Part shown: positions 26,894-35,028 of the stretch, piece by piece
How positions within the stretch are numbered: the first letter of the stretch is position 1
How the letters are laid out: the number at the start of each line of letters is the position of its first letter
NCBI RefSeq assembly: GCF_002917105.1
Contig: NZ_PQFZ01000002.1
Location: forward strand, 434,001 to 498,000
Length of the DNA: 64,000 nt
Origin: Allobosea psychrotolerans
GTDB taxonomy: Bacteria > Pseudomonadota > Alphaproteobacteria > Rhizobiales > Beijerinckiaceae
Direction: 5' to 3'
The notes under the pieces: generated by a model
Databases searched by the model: none
Seen by the model: the letters and a program-made list of their open reading frames with translations, nothing else
What the model was told of the DNA's origin: nothing
Made by a program: the position numbers and the translations under genes

Positions 26894-27382
26894 TCAGGCG
26901 CTCGCGAGAACTTCGAGACGGTCGAGCAGCGGCAGTTGCGCAGGCAGAATCTTCTCGCGCGCCATCGGGAAGGCAAACCAGCCGAGGCGGTCGATCTCCG
27001 GAAAGGACTGCACGCGCCCACGGCCCGGAGGCCACTCGATCTCGACCACGGCGCTGCGGAACTGATCGATGTCGAAATCGCCTTCCAGGGCGAAGGCCTC
27101 GACGACCTTTCCGCTGCGCTGGCGTATGGTGCCGAGCGGATGCAGAACGCCGCTCGGCGAAAAGCCCGTCTCCTCCGCAAATTCCCTGCGAGCCGCCGCC
27201 TCGGCCTGCTCGCCCGCCTCGATCCCGCCCTTGGGAATCGACCAGGCCCCAACGTCCTTCCCGCGCCAGAATGGGCCGCCGGGATGGGCGAGAAGAACCA
27301 GAAGCTCTCCGTTCGCACGTCGATGCATCAGGATGCCGGCGCTTCTCTTGGGCAGCCCCTTACGTTGAGCGCGACCTGCCAT
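26894..27382 (-). CDS. Nudix hydrolase
   Basis: The 162-residue protein carries a Nudix box, GGIEAGEQAEAAARREFAEE followed by TGF, preceded by GAWSIPKGG. This form resembles diadenosine-polyphosphate or NTP-type hydrolases. The ATG at 27382 is preferred over a TTG four codons upstream. It is convergent with the Usp gene with a 36-base gap. A weak FNR-like box lies 70 bp upstream. Confidence 0.9.
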   Translation of the reverse strand: MAGRAQRKGLPKRSAGILMHRRANGELLVLLAHPGGPFWRGKDVGAWSIPKGGIEAGEQAEAAARREFAEETGFSPSGVLHPLGTIRQRSGKVVEAFALEGDFDIDQFRSAVVEIEWPPGRGRVQSFPEIDRLGWFAFPMAREKILPAQLPLLDRLEVLASA

Positions 27383-27451
27383 GCCTGATCCCAATCCGGC
27401 TTATCGGGTTCGCGCCCGACCGCCGCCGCCCGCTGCAAATGGTCAGTCCAA

Positions 27452-27465
27452 TTGATACCGAACAA
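27452..27465. promoter_or_regulatory. Weak FNR-like box between nudix and the CBS remnant
   Basis: TTGATaccgAACAA has one intact half-site and one base off in the other. It lies 70 bp from the Nudix start and 91 bp from the remnant start. It may be a decaying site or still serve the Nudix gene. Confidence 0.4.
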
Positions 27466-27555
27466 ATTGCAATCACCACCTGTGTGACAATCCGCCTGGA
27501 TAAAGCTGCCGGCGGCGCGAGCGCGGGTGCCGCACCCCTGCGGGAGATTGCCGGG

Positions 27556-27837
27556 ATGCTCGTCGAAGCCATCATGACCGCACCCGTGATCAGCATCGCC
27601 CCCTCGCCCTCGATGCGTGACGCCAGCCGCCTGATGCTGGCCCATCGGATCAGCGGCTTGCCCGTCGTCGCCGGCGACGGCGCGCTGGTCGGTATGGTCA
27701 GCTAAGCAGATTTCCTGCGGCGCAGCGAGCTCGGAACGCAGCGCAAGAGCTCGTGGCGGCTCGAATTCCCGGTCGGCCCCGGCGCGGTCGCGGACGATTA
27801 GGTTCACGCGCATGGCCGGCGAGCGCCTGGTCTATGA
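27556..27837 (+). pseudogene. CBS-domain protein remnant with in-frame stops
   Basis: The first 49 codons read as a CBS domain (VEAIMTAPVISIAPSPSMRD, then MLAHRISGLPVVAGDGALVGMVS). The frame is broken by TAA at 27703-27705, where the family usually continues as a glutamate in E-G-D-F-L-R-R; the same frame resumes as ADFLRRSELGTQRKSSWRLEF. It is broken again by TAG at 27799 and TGA at 27835. CBS-domain proteins of this kind often accompany Usp genes in FNR or DosR regulons. Translation of only the first CBS motif cannot be excluded. Confidence 0.8.
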
Positions 27838-27899
27838 AGCGCGTCCCGTCCCCCGCCCGGGAACAGGCGCATGGCTGATCCCTGTCGGGCCAGCCCCCC

Positions 27900-29039
27900 T
27901 CAAGGCGTGATCGCGACCTTCAGGACGCCGTCACGCTGGGCGGCGAAAAGCTCATAGGCGTCGACGATCCGCTCCAGCGGAAACCGGTGGGTTACGAGCC
28001 CGCCGAGATCTATCCGTTCCGTGGCGACCACCTCCATCAGGCGCCGCATCCGCTCCTTGCCGCCCGGACACAGCGTCGTGACGATCCGGTGATCGCCGAG
28101 GCCGGCCGCGAAAGCTCCAAGAGGAATGGTGAGGTCGGTCGAATAGACGCCGAGCGAAGACAGCGTCCCGCCCGGGCGCAACACGCGCAAGGCGGCCTCG
28201 AACGTCTCCTGACGTCCCAGCGCCTCGATCGCAACATCGACGCCTCGCCCATCGGTCAGGCGCATGATCTCGGCGACGGGATCGCCTTTGGAAAAGTCGA
28301 CAACCACATCGGCGCCGAGGCGGCGCGCCATTGCCTGCCGCGCGGGGATACTTTCAACTGCGATGATGCGCGTCGCCCCCATCAGCCGCGCACCCGCAGT
28401 CGCGCAGAGTCCGATCGGCCCCTGCGCGAACACCGCGACACAGTCGCCGATCCTGACGCCCCCCTTCTCCGCTCCCGAGAAGCCTGTCGACATGATGTCG
28501 GGACACATCAGGACCTGCTCGTCACTCAGGCCCGAAGGCACCGGCGCGAGATTGGTCATCGCATCGGGAACGAGCAGAAAATCGGCCTGAGCGCCGTCGA
28601 TCGTGTTGCCGAAACGCCAGCCGCCCATGGCTTTGAAGCCGTGCCGCTCGCCTGGCCCATCCTGCGAGTGGCAGCCGCAAAGGCAGGCCGTGCTGTAGCC
28701 AGAGGGCGTGATCGCGCCGGCAATGACGCGCTGCCCCTCCTTGAAACCCCGCACGGCGGAGCCGAGCTTCTCGATGATTCCGACCGGCTCATGGCCGATC
28801 GTCAGGCCCCTCGCGACCGGATATTCGCCCTTGAGGATATGAACGTCCGTGCCGCAGATCGTCGTCGTTGTGATACGCAGCAGGGCGTCGAAGGGGCCGA
28901 TATCGGGCACTGGCTTGTCTTCGAGGACAATCCTTCCGGGAGCAATGAAGACAGCGGCGCGCATTTTCGCTGGCCGGGGCCGAGATCGCGTTTCAATCGA
29001 GAATGAGGTTGTTCGAGGATAGACTGCGATGTGGCTCAT
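27900..29039 (-). CDS. Zinc-dependent NAD(P) alcohol dehydrogenase
   Basis: The 379-residue medium-chain dehydrogenase has the catalytic-zinc region CGTDVHILKGEYP and GLTIGHEPVGIIE. A cysteine-containing insert, ACLCGCHSQDG, stands near where structural-zinc ligands occur, and the nucleotide-binding glycines are in VFAQGPIGLCATAGARLMG. It resembles the isopropanol-dehydrogenase-like group. The ATG at 29039 has GAGGCGC upstream; an internal ATG at residue 26 (MRAAVFIAPGR) matches the usual family start better. A FixK-like box lies 68 bp upstream. It may reoxidise NADH fermentatively under low oxygen. Confidence 0.87.
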   Translation of the reverse strand: MSHIAVYPRTTSFSIETRSRPRPAKMRAAVFIAPGRIVLEDKPVPDIGPFDALLRITTTTICGTDVHILKGEYPVARGLTIGHEPVGIIEKLGSAVRGFKEGQRVIAGAITPSGYSTACLCGCHSQDGPGERHGFKAMGGWRFGNTIDGAQADFLLVPDAMTNLAPVPSGLSDEQVLMCPDIMSTGFSGAEKGGVRIGDCVAVFAQGPIGLCATAGARLMGATRIIAVESIPARQAMARRLGADVVVDFSKGDPVAEIMRLTDGRGVDVAIEALGRQETFEAALRVLRPGGTLSSLGVYSTDLTIPLGAFAAGLGDHRIVTTLCPGGKERMRRLMEVVATERIDLGGLVTHRFPLERIVDAYELFAAQRDGVLKVAITP

Positions 29040-29106
29040 CTCTGCGCCTCGTGTCGGAACGGGACTATTTCAGCGCATCATCTTTGCCCAAAACTGGCTT
29101 GAATCC

Positions 29107-29120
29107 TTGATCTGACGCAA
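29107..29120. promoter_or_regulatory. FixK2-like box upstream of the alcohol dehydrogenase
   Basis: TTGATctgaCGCAA has a perfect left half and fits TTG(A/C)-N6-(T/G)CAA. Its centre is about 74 bp from the ATG at 29039, the same geometry as the better boxes. Confidence 0.5.
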
Positions 29121-29143
29121 TCGGGCGCAACGAAATCCGCCTA

Positions 29144-29368
29144 TTATTTCTCCTTGTTGGCAAGGCGGCTTTTTCTAGCTTGTCCGCTTTCTGCGAATAC
29201 GATCTCGCGGAGCAGAGCAAGCCCGCCGCGGAATCGCAGCCAGGCGGCAATGGGTGGACGCTCGTCCAAATCGTCACTGATCGAGGGATTGCCCTGAGAG
29301 GAACCACTGCGCGCTCTGAAAAGACGACGCAGCCGAGAGGCCAGTCCAGATACTGATCTGATGGTCAT
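29144..29368 (-). CDS. Candidate small basic protein behind an FNR box
   Basis: A 74-codon frame starts with ATG 66 bp downstream (leftward) of the FNR box at 29434-29447. The product is basic and starts TIRSVSGLASRLRRLFRARSG. No family is recognised and the ribosome-binding site is weak. Third-position GC looks lower than in neighbouring genes. The promoter-like context is the main support; it may instead be a non-coding RNA or chance. Confidence 0.35.
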   Translation of the reverse strand: MTIRSVSGLASRLRRLFRARSGSSQGNPSISDDLDERPPIAAWLRFRGGLALLREIVFAESGQARKSRLANKEK

Positions 29369-29376
29369 TGCATCAC

Positions 29377-29405
29377 CACAAGGCCAGCTTCCAGCTGGCC
29401 TTGTG
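29377..29405. terminator. Perfect 13-bp stem-loop with 3-base loop
   Basis: CACAAGGCCAGCT, loop TCC, AGCTGGCCTTGTG. It lies 66 bases past the pabBC stop in the leftward direction and could end that transcript, but no U-tract follows on either strand. It also overlaps the start site predicted from the FNR box at 29434, so a regulatory role is possible. Confidence 0.5.
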
Positions 29406-29433
29406 AACTCTACTGGAAATGAACCAATCGGGA

Positions 29434-29447
29434 TTGACCTGGATCAA
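29434..29447. promoter_or_regulatory. FNR box with no recognised target gene
   Basis: TTGACctggATCAA is as good as the ccoN site. To the right lies only the 3' end of pabBC in antisense; to the left the first frame is the 74-codon candidate at 29368. Confidence 0.75.
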
Positions 29448-29470
29448 TCAGGAATATTCCCAAAGTGTCG

Positions 29471-31279
29471 CTATAGGTTCCCGAGTTGAGCCCGTCTCAA
29501 TCCGCGCAGGCTATTGCCCAGGAACCAGCGCTCCGCGCGTGCGAGATCATCAAGCACAAGTTGTTGCTCGATGGCTTCACCGCTTCCGATCAGGCTTTGG
29601 CGCAGCACGCCCGGCAGGACGCCATCGGTCAGCGGCGGCGTCAGCAGGATCCCTCCCCGCTCGACGAAGATGGTGCTACGCGCCGATTCCGTCACGAAAC
29701 CGGCTCGATTCACGAAGATCGCCTCATCGGCTCCCTGCATGAGCGCCGCCGCATAGGCGGTCTCATAGAGCCGGCGGCGCGTCGTCTTGTGCTGAAGGAA
29801 TGGATCTGCGGCATCGGTCCTGTCGGCTGCGACGATGACGCTGAGCAGTCGCTCCGGCTCCTCCGCCAACACCGGTGCGGCGAGATCGAGAACCCCATCG
29901 CGGCGCAGTTCGAGGCGGATGCGCCGGTCGTCCCGCCTGTCGAAAGTTGTCGCCAAGCCGTCAAGCCTGGCTTGCACATCGCAACGGTCGAAACTGAAGC
30001 CAAGCGCGCTTGCCGAGCGGGCGAGGCGGTCGAGATGCAACTGCAGGCGTGCGAAGCCCGTTTCCCGTGACCAGCGCAATGTTTCGACAAGCCCGTAATC
30101 CTCGGCGAGATCGGTCAGGACACGGGCCTTGAGCAAGGCTTCGGCGTATTCGCTCGCGGCCTCCGAATCCGCCACGATGCCACCTCCGATACCATAGCGC
30201 CCTGCCCCATCGGGAAAGATCGCCGCAGTGCGAATGGCAACGTTGAAACGCAGATCGCCGTTCGGAGCGATTGCGCCGATCGCTCCGGTATAGACATCCC
30301 GCGGCCCATCCTCGATCTCACGGATGATCTGCATCGCCCGCAGCTTGGGCGCACCGGTGATCGAGCCGCACGGGAAGGCCGCCCGCATGAGCTCCTTGAG
30401 CGAAAGCCCGGGCTGCAAATTGGATGTCACGGTCGATGTCAGCGTGTGGAATGTGGGGTAGGTCTCAACCCTGAAGAGGCTCGGCACCTCGACCGAGCCC
30501 AGCACGCTGATCCGGCCCAGATCGTTGCGCAGCAGGTCGACGATCATGAGATTTTCGGCGCGTTGCTTCGGATCGGCCTGTAGCGCCGCCATAGCGACCC
30601 GATCGGCCTCGGGATCGCCGAGACGCGATGCTGTTCCCTTCATCGGGCGCGTCGTCGCCCGACCGGACTTGACCTCGAGGAAGAGCTCCGGCGAGACCGA
30701 CAGGATCGTGGCGCCTTCGAAGGCGATGATCCCGCCATGCGAAACCGGCTGGCTCGCCCGTAATGCGGCATAGAGCGCGAGCGGATCGCCATCGTAGCGG
30801 AAGTCGACCGGGAAGGTCAGATTGATCTGGTAGGCGTCGCCGGCATGCAGATAGTCGAGCACGCGCGCGACCTTGGCGGCATGCGCGGAAGCCTCGAGTC
30901 GCGGTTGAACCAGGCCGAGCGGCCGCGGCGGAGCCAGAGCCGCGAAGTGCCGGTCGAGTTCAACCGGCGCGACCTCCAGCGGCTCCCGGAACAGCCCTAA
31001 CCACAGCAGGGGCAATGCACGGTTCAAGGGCATCGCCGCCATGAGCCGGGGCTCAAAGGCGTAGCCCAGCTCGTAGCCCAGGAAGCCCGCGGCATGCAGC
31101 CCACGCGCCAGGCCGCCCTCGATCCTACGCAACGCGGCCGGAACGTCGTCGCCATGAACACAGGAGACGATCTCGACCGGATCGCGATAGAGCCGCGCCG
31201 GGGCCGATCCGGCGAGGCGGTCCTCCAGCAGCACGAATGGCTGCTGTGAGCTCAGCATGGTCTGGATCGAAAACGGCAT
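29471..31279 (-). CDS. pabBC: Bifunctional aminodeoxychorismate synthase component I / lyase (PabB-PabC fusion)
   Basis: The N-terminal ~390 residues form a chorismate-binding domain (DAYQINLTFPVDF, PMKGTASRLGDPEADR, PCGSITGAPK, YTGAIGAI). The C-terminal ~210 form a PLP class IV aminotransferase-like lyase with QHKTTRRRLYE (likely PLP lysine) and DEAIFVNRAGFVTES. The fused protein makes 4-aminobenzoate for folate from chorismate, with a separate PabA glutaminase expected elsewhere. The ATG at 31279 is chosen because the domain begins soon after it; an upstream frame extension to 31390 has no similarity to the family. Confidence 0.9.
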   Translation of the reverse strand: MPFSIQTMLSSQQPFVLLEDRLAGSAPARLYRDPVEIVSCVHGDDVPAALRRIEGGLARGLHAAGFLGYELGYAFEPRLMAAMPLNRALPLLWLGLFREPLEVAPVELDRHFAALAPPRPLGLVQPRLEASAHAAKVARVLDYLHAGDAYQINLTFPVDFRYDGDPLALYAALRASQPVSHGGIIAFEGATILSVSPELFLEVKSGRATTRPMKGTASRLGDPEADRVAMAALQADPKQRAENLMIVDLLRNDLGRISVLGSVEVPSLFRVETYPTFHTLTSTVTSNLQPGLSLKELMRAAFPCGSITGAPKLRAMQIIREIEDGPRDVYTGAIGAIAPNGDLRFNVAIRTAAIFPDGAGRYGIGGGIVADSEAASEYAEALLKARVLTDLAEDYGLVETLRWSRETGFARLQLHLDRLARSASALGFSFDRCDVQARLDGLATTFDRRDDRRIRLELRRDGVLDLAAPVLAEEPERLLSVIVAADRTDAADPFLQHKTTRRRLYETAYAAALMQGADEAIFVNRAGFVTESARSTIFVERGGILLTPPLTDGVLPGVLRQSLIGSGEAIEQQLVLDDLARAERWFLGNSLRGLRRAQLGNL

Positions 31280-31447
31280 CTGCAGTGTAGCTTCTGACTG
31301 GATAGGCGGCGCAACGCCCGAATCGGCTGCGCGTTCAGATAGAAGGCAGAGCGCGACATGCCGAGGGGCATCTGAGCCTGGGCCTTCCATCCGCCTCCGA
31401 CAATCGGATGTCGCGGCCGCGATCTGATTCAGGCGGGACTGCCCCGA

Positions 31448-32209
31448 TCAGGTCTTACCACCCTTGCGGAGCAGATAGGTATCCATGATCCAGCCCTTCT
31501 CCTCGCGGGCTTGCCGTCGAATCCGCTCGATATCGCCCATCACCTCAGAGAGCTTTCCAGCCACCAGGATCTCATCCTCGGTGCCAAGATAGGCGCCCCA
31601 GTAGATATCGAGATCATCCGCCTCGATGCGCTTGAAGGCCTGGTCGCCATCGAGCATGACGACGACGCTGTCGAGATTGTCGGGAAACCCCTCAGTGAGT
31701 TTGCGCCCGGTCGTGATCAGCACCGGTTGTCCGATGCGGTTGAGCGCGACGCGATGCCGGGCCGCCAGTGCCTGCACGCTGCTGACGCCGGGGATGATAT
31801 CGTATTCCAGCGCACATCCCTCGGCTCGGATCTGTTCGATGATCCGCAATGTGCTGTCATAGAGCGTCGGGTCGCCCCAGACGAGAAAGCCCCCGCATTC
31901 GCCATCTCCGAGCTCCTCCATGATGAGGCTCTCATAGTCATCCGCCAGCTGCGCATGCCACTGATCGACACTGCCGCGGTAATCTTGTCCTGCAGCGGCG
32001 CGCGTTGGAATCGGCACCGGGACCATGCGATAGTCCGAGCCGTCGATGAAGCGCTCACAGATGTCCTTGCGCAGTCGCTGCAGCGCCGTCTTGTCTACTC
32101 CCTTGTCCGGGATGAAGAAGACATCGACCTGGTTGAGGGCCTTGATCGCCTGGACCGTGACATAATCGGGATTGCCTGCCCCGATCCCGATGATCAGAAT
32201 TTTGCGCAT
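31448..32209 (-). CDS. cobF: Precorrin-6A synthase (deacetylating), CobF
   Basis: The 253-residue SAM-dependent methyltransferase has the tetrapyrrole-methylase fold: ILIIGIGAGNPDYVTVQA at the N-terminus, GGFLVWGDPTLYDST, and YDIIPGVSSVQALAARH. CobF methylates C-1 of precorrin-5 and removes acetate in aerobic cobalamin synthesis. The ATG at 32209 follows GAGGC. No other cob gene and no cobalamin riboswitch is visible nearby, so it is isolated from the rest of the pathway. Confidence 0.9.
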   Translation of the reverse strand: MRKILIIGIGAGNPDYVTVQAIKALNQVDVFFIPDKGVDKTALQRLRKDICERFIDGSDYRMVPVPIPTRAAAGQDYRGSVDQWHAQLADDYESLIMEELGDGECGGFLVWGDPTLYDSTLRIIEQIRAEGCALEYDIIPGVSSVQALAARHRVALNRIGQPVLITTGRKLTEGFPDNLDSVVVMLDGDQAFKRIEADDLDIYWGAYLGTEDEILVAGKLSEVMGDIERIRRQAREEKGWIMDTYLLRKGGKT

Positions 32210-32380
32210 GCGAGCCTCATGATCCAAGCTCGCATCTCAAGCGGGCTCGCAGCCATAGCATGCGAGGTGCCTTCGATCACCGACAAGGACACGATGCCAC
32301 GCGGCTTCCCCCCTGACGGCATGCCAGAACGGCGGCGCCCCGAGCGGGGAGCGAGGCGCGGATGAGCCTTCTCGAAAGCC

Positions 32381-34006
32381 CTAAGCACTCTCGAGGACAC
32401 TGATACCGGCCATCGTGCTCGTCATGTCGTGCGGCTGCGGCATCGCGGCCATCAGCCGTTGCGTATAGGGGTTCGTGGGTTCCTCGACGATGGCCGCAGC
32501 CGGCCCCTGCTCGACGATGCGCCCGCGATGCATCACGGCGATACGATCAGAGACCCAGCGCACGATCTCGATGTCGTGGCCAACGAACATCATCGCAAAT
32601 CCACGCTTGGCCTGGAGCACCTTCAGCATGGCGATGACCTGCATCTGCACCGTGGCGTCCAGGGCCGAGACGATCTCGTCGCAGATCAGGAGGTCCGGTT
32701 CCGATAGAAGCGCCCGCGCGATGCAGACGCGCTGGCGCTGGCCACCGGATAATTGGTGCGGATAGCGGCCGAGATGCTCGCCAGAGAGTCCGACATCGCC
32801 CAATGCGGCTTCGAGCCTGGCTCGCTCGCCCTGACCTGAGAGGCCGAGCAATTCCAAGGGTTCGCGCATTGCAGCTTCGATGGTCAGCCTTGGATTGAGC
32901 GCGCCATAGGGATTCTGGAAGATGATCTGGCAGCGGCGCCGCAGGGCGCGGCCGAGCCGCTCCAGCCGCGCGATCGGTGTGCCGAAGAGCGAAATCTCCC
33001 CGCCCCCAGCTCGGGCAAGACCGATGGCGAGCCGCGCCAAGGTCGACTTGCCAGAGCCGGATTCGCCGAGAATGCCGAGCGTTTCGCCCGGTCCGATCGT
33101 CAGCGAGACCCCGTGCAGCGAGCGGAAGGGCCGGCTGAAGAGGCGCCTGGCGGGATAGTCGTGGACGAGCCCCTCGATGCGCAGCACGGGCTCCACCGCA
33201 TGCGCCACGGGCGACGCCTGCGGCGGCGTGGCGAGCATGCGACGCGTCGAGACGAGCTTGCGCGTGTAGTCCTCCTGCGGATCACGGAGGATGACCGCGG
33301 TCGGTCCGCGCTCCACGGCTCGGCCCGCCTGCATCACGACGATGCGGTGCGCGAGCTCCGCCGCGGCCGCCAGATCATGGGTGATGAACAGCAGCGCGTT
33401 GCCGAGCTTGCGCTGCAGATTTCTCAGAAGCGTCAGGATTTCGGCCTGGACGGTGGCGTCGAGCGCACTCGTCGGTTCGTCGGCAATCAGCAGGCGCGGT
33501 TCGGCGGCCAGCGCCATGGCCAGCATGACGCGCTGCTGCTGACCGCCGGACAGCTCGTGCGGATAGCGCCGCGCAATCTCGGCCGGATCGGGCAGCTCGA
33601 CCATGGAGAGCAGTTCGAGACGGCGCGCACCGCGCTGCCGGCCATCGCCCATGCCAAGCCGGCATAGCGCCTCGTCAATCTGCCCCGCGACCGTCATGAA
33701 GGGATTGAGGCTGCTCATGGGATCCTGGAAAACCATGCTCATGGCGCGGCCACGCAAGGGGCGCATCGCCACGTCATCGTCTGGTTTGAGCAACTCACCG
33801 TCGAAACGCAGGCGCGCATGGTCGGCGATGACGGCGCCGGGCGGCAGAAGCCCCATGATGGCGGCCGCCGTCATGGACTTGCCGGAGCCCGATTCTCCAA
33901 TCAGCGCCATCGTCTCGCCCGGCGCGATCGCGAAGCAGAGCTCGCGCACCACGCGCCTGCCGGCGATGGTGATGTCGAGATCGGTGATGTCGAGGATCGG
34001 GCGCAT
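32381..34006 (-). CDS. Peptide-type ABC transporter ATPase, two fused nucleotide-binding domains
   Basis: The 541-residue protein joins DppD-like and DppF-like ATPase domains. Each has a Walker A GESGSGKS, a signature (LSGGQQQRV and LSGGQRQRV) and a Walker B followed by SALDATVQ. The ATG at 34006 overlaps the stop of the frameshifted permease (TGATG), so it is coupled to it. It is the last gene of the phosphonate operon that starts with phnA. Domain fusion of the two ATPases is common in oligopeptide-type importers. Confidence 0.93.
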   Translation of the reverse strand: MRPILDITDLDITIAGRRVVRELCFAIAPGETMALIGESGSGKSMTAAAIMGLLPPGAVIADHARLRFDGELLKPDDDVAMRPLRGRAMSMVFQDPMSSLNPFMTVAGQIDEALCRLGMGDGRQRGARRLELLSMVELPDPAEIARRYPHELSGGQQQRVMLAMALAAEPRLLIADEPTSALDATVQAEILTLLRNLQRKLGNALLFITHDLAAAAELAHRIVVMQAGRAVERGPTAVILRDPQEDYTRKLVSTRRMLATPPQASPVAHAVEPVLRIEGLVHDYPARRLFSRPFRSLHGVSLTIGPGETLGILGESGSGKSTLARLAIGLARAGGGEISLFGTPIARLERLGRALRRRCQIIFQNPYGALNPRLTIEAAMREPLELLGLSGQGERARLEAALGDVGLSGEHLGRYPHQLSGGQRQRVCIARALLSEPDLLICDEIVSALDATVQMQVIAMLKVLQAKRGFAMMFVGHDIEIVRWVSDRIAVMHRGRIVEQGPAAAIVEEPTNPYTQRLMAAMPQPHDMTSTMAGISVLESA

Positions 34007-34913
34007 CAGGCAAGCCTCGGATCGATCAGGCGATGGAGCATGTCGACCATCGTGTTGATGGCGACGAGGGCGACCGCGATCAGGGTGACGGCGGCAAGGA
34101 TGATCGGATAGTCGCGGCCATGGATCGCATTGAGCGTCAGGCTGCCGAGACCCGGCAGTCCGAACAGCACCTCCATCGTCAACGAGCCGGCAACCAGCCC
34201 CCCAGAACGAGGCCCGACAAGGCAAGCATGATGGGCATCGCCGCCGGCAGAACATGAGCGAAGGCGATGCGCCAGGGTGACAGGCCCTTGGCGCGGGCCG
34301 TGCGCACATGCGGCAGCATCACCGCCTCGCGCAGCTCCTCGCGCAGCGATTTGACGATCTGGCCCGCATTGTCGAGGCCGATCACGAGCACCGGTATCAG
34401 CAGCCCCCCGATGACGGGCAACCAGCCAAGCCAGATCGAGAAGACGAGGATCGCCGCGACGCCGGCGCAGAAGGTCGGCACGGCGATCGACCAGGTGTTG
34501 ACGAAGTCGATCACCGCATCGAGCCAGCGCGAGGGTCTTGCGGTCGCTGCGATCGCGAGCAGCAGGGCCAGCGAGACGCCGAAGCAGAAGCTGAGCGCAG
34601 CAAGCCGCGCCGTGACCGGCAGTGCCGTCCCGAGCATGTCTCCGACGGGTCGATCGAAGCGGATCGAACGGCCGAAATCGCCGCTCAACGCATGGCCGAC
34701 CCAGTCTGCGAACTGTTGCGGCAAGGGCTGGTCGAGCCCGAGGTTGCGACGCATCTCCACCTGCTGGTCGGCGGTCAGCCCCCCTTCCAGGCCGAGCACG
34801 TCGACGACGTCACCCGGCATGACGCGGCAGAGAAAGAAAGTCAGCATGACGATGAAGCAAGCCTGGAGGAGGCCTCGCAGCAGGCTGAATAGGACGGCGA
34901 CGATGCGTGCCAT
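34006..34913 (-). pseudogene. DppB-like ABC permease with a one-base frameshift
   Basis: The first 240 codons give a normal family-5 permease (MPGDVVDVLGLEGGLTADQQ, six spans, and the EAA loop near ARAKGLSPWRIAFAHVLP). At a run of six C (34198-34203 on the plus strand) the frame ends in GWLPAR-stop. Adding one base restores LVAGSLTMEVLFGLPGLGSL and a normal end in RLIDPRLA-stop, exactly overlapping the ATPase start. The gene would then be 302 codons, the family's length. It may be a sequencing error, a recent mutation or slippage on the G-run. Confidence 0.88.
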
Positions 34914-34924
34914 GATGATGCATC

Positions 34925-35028
34925 CTGGAGCGTTTTCGAGCGAAGCGGATACCGATCCGCGTGAAAATATTGTGTTAAAACAAAAGCATAGAGTAATCTA
35001 ACGATCCAATCGGATCGGACATTGCGCT
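34925..35028 (+). repeat. Interspersed repeat, copy C (full length)
   Basis: It begins CTGGAGCGTTTTCGAGCGAAG and ends in the hairpin region GATCCAATCGGATCGGACATTGCGCT. It sits between two permease genes of one operon and overlaps the stop codon of the upstream permease by two bases. Confidence 0.8.
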
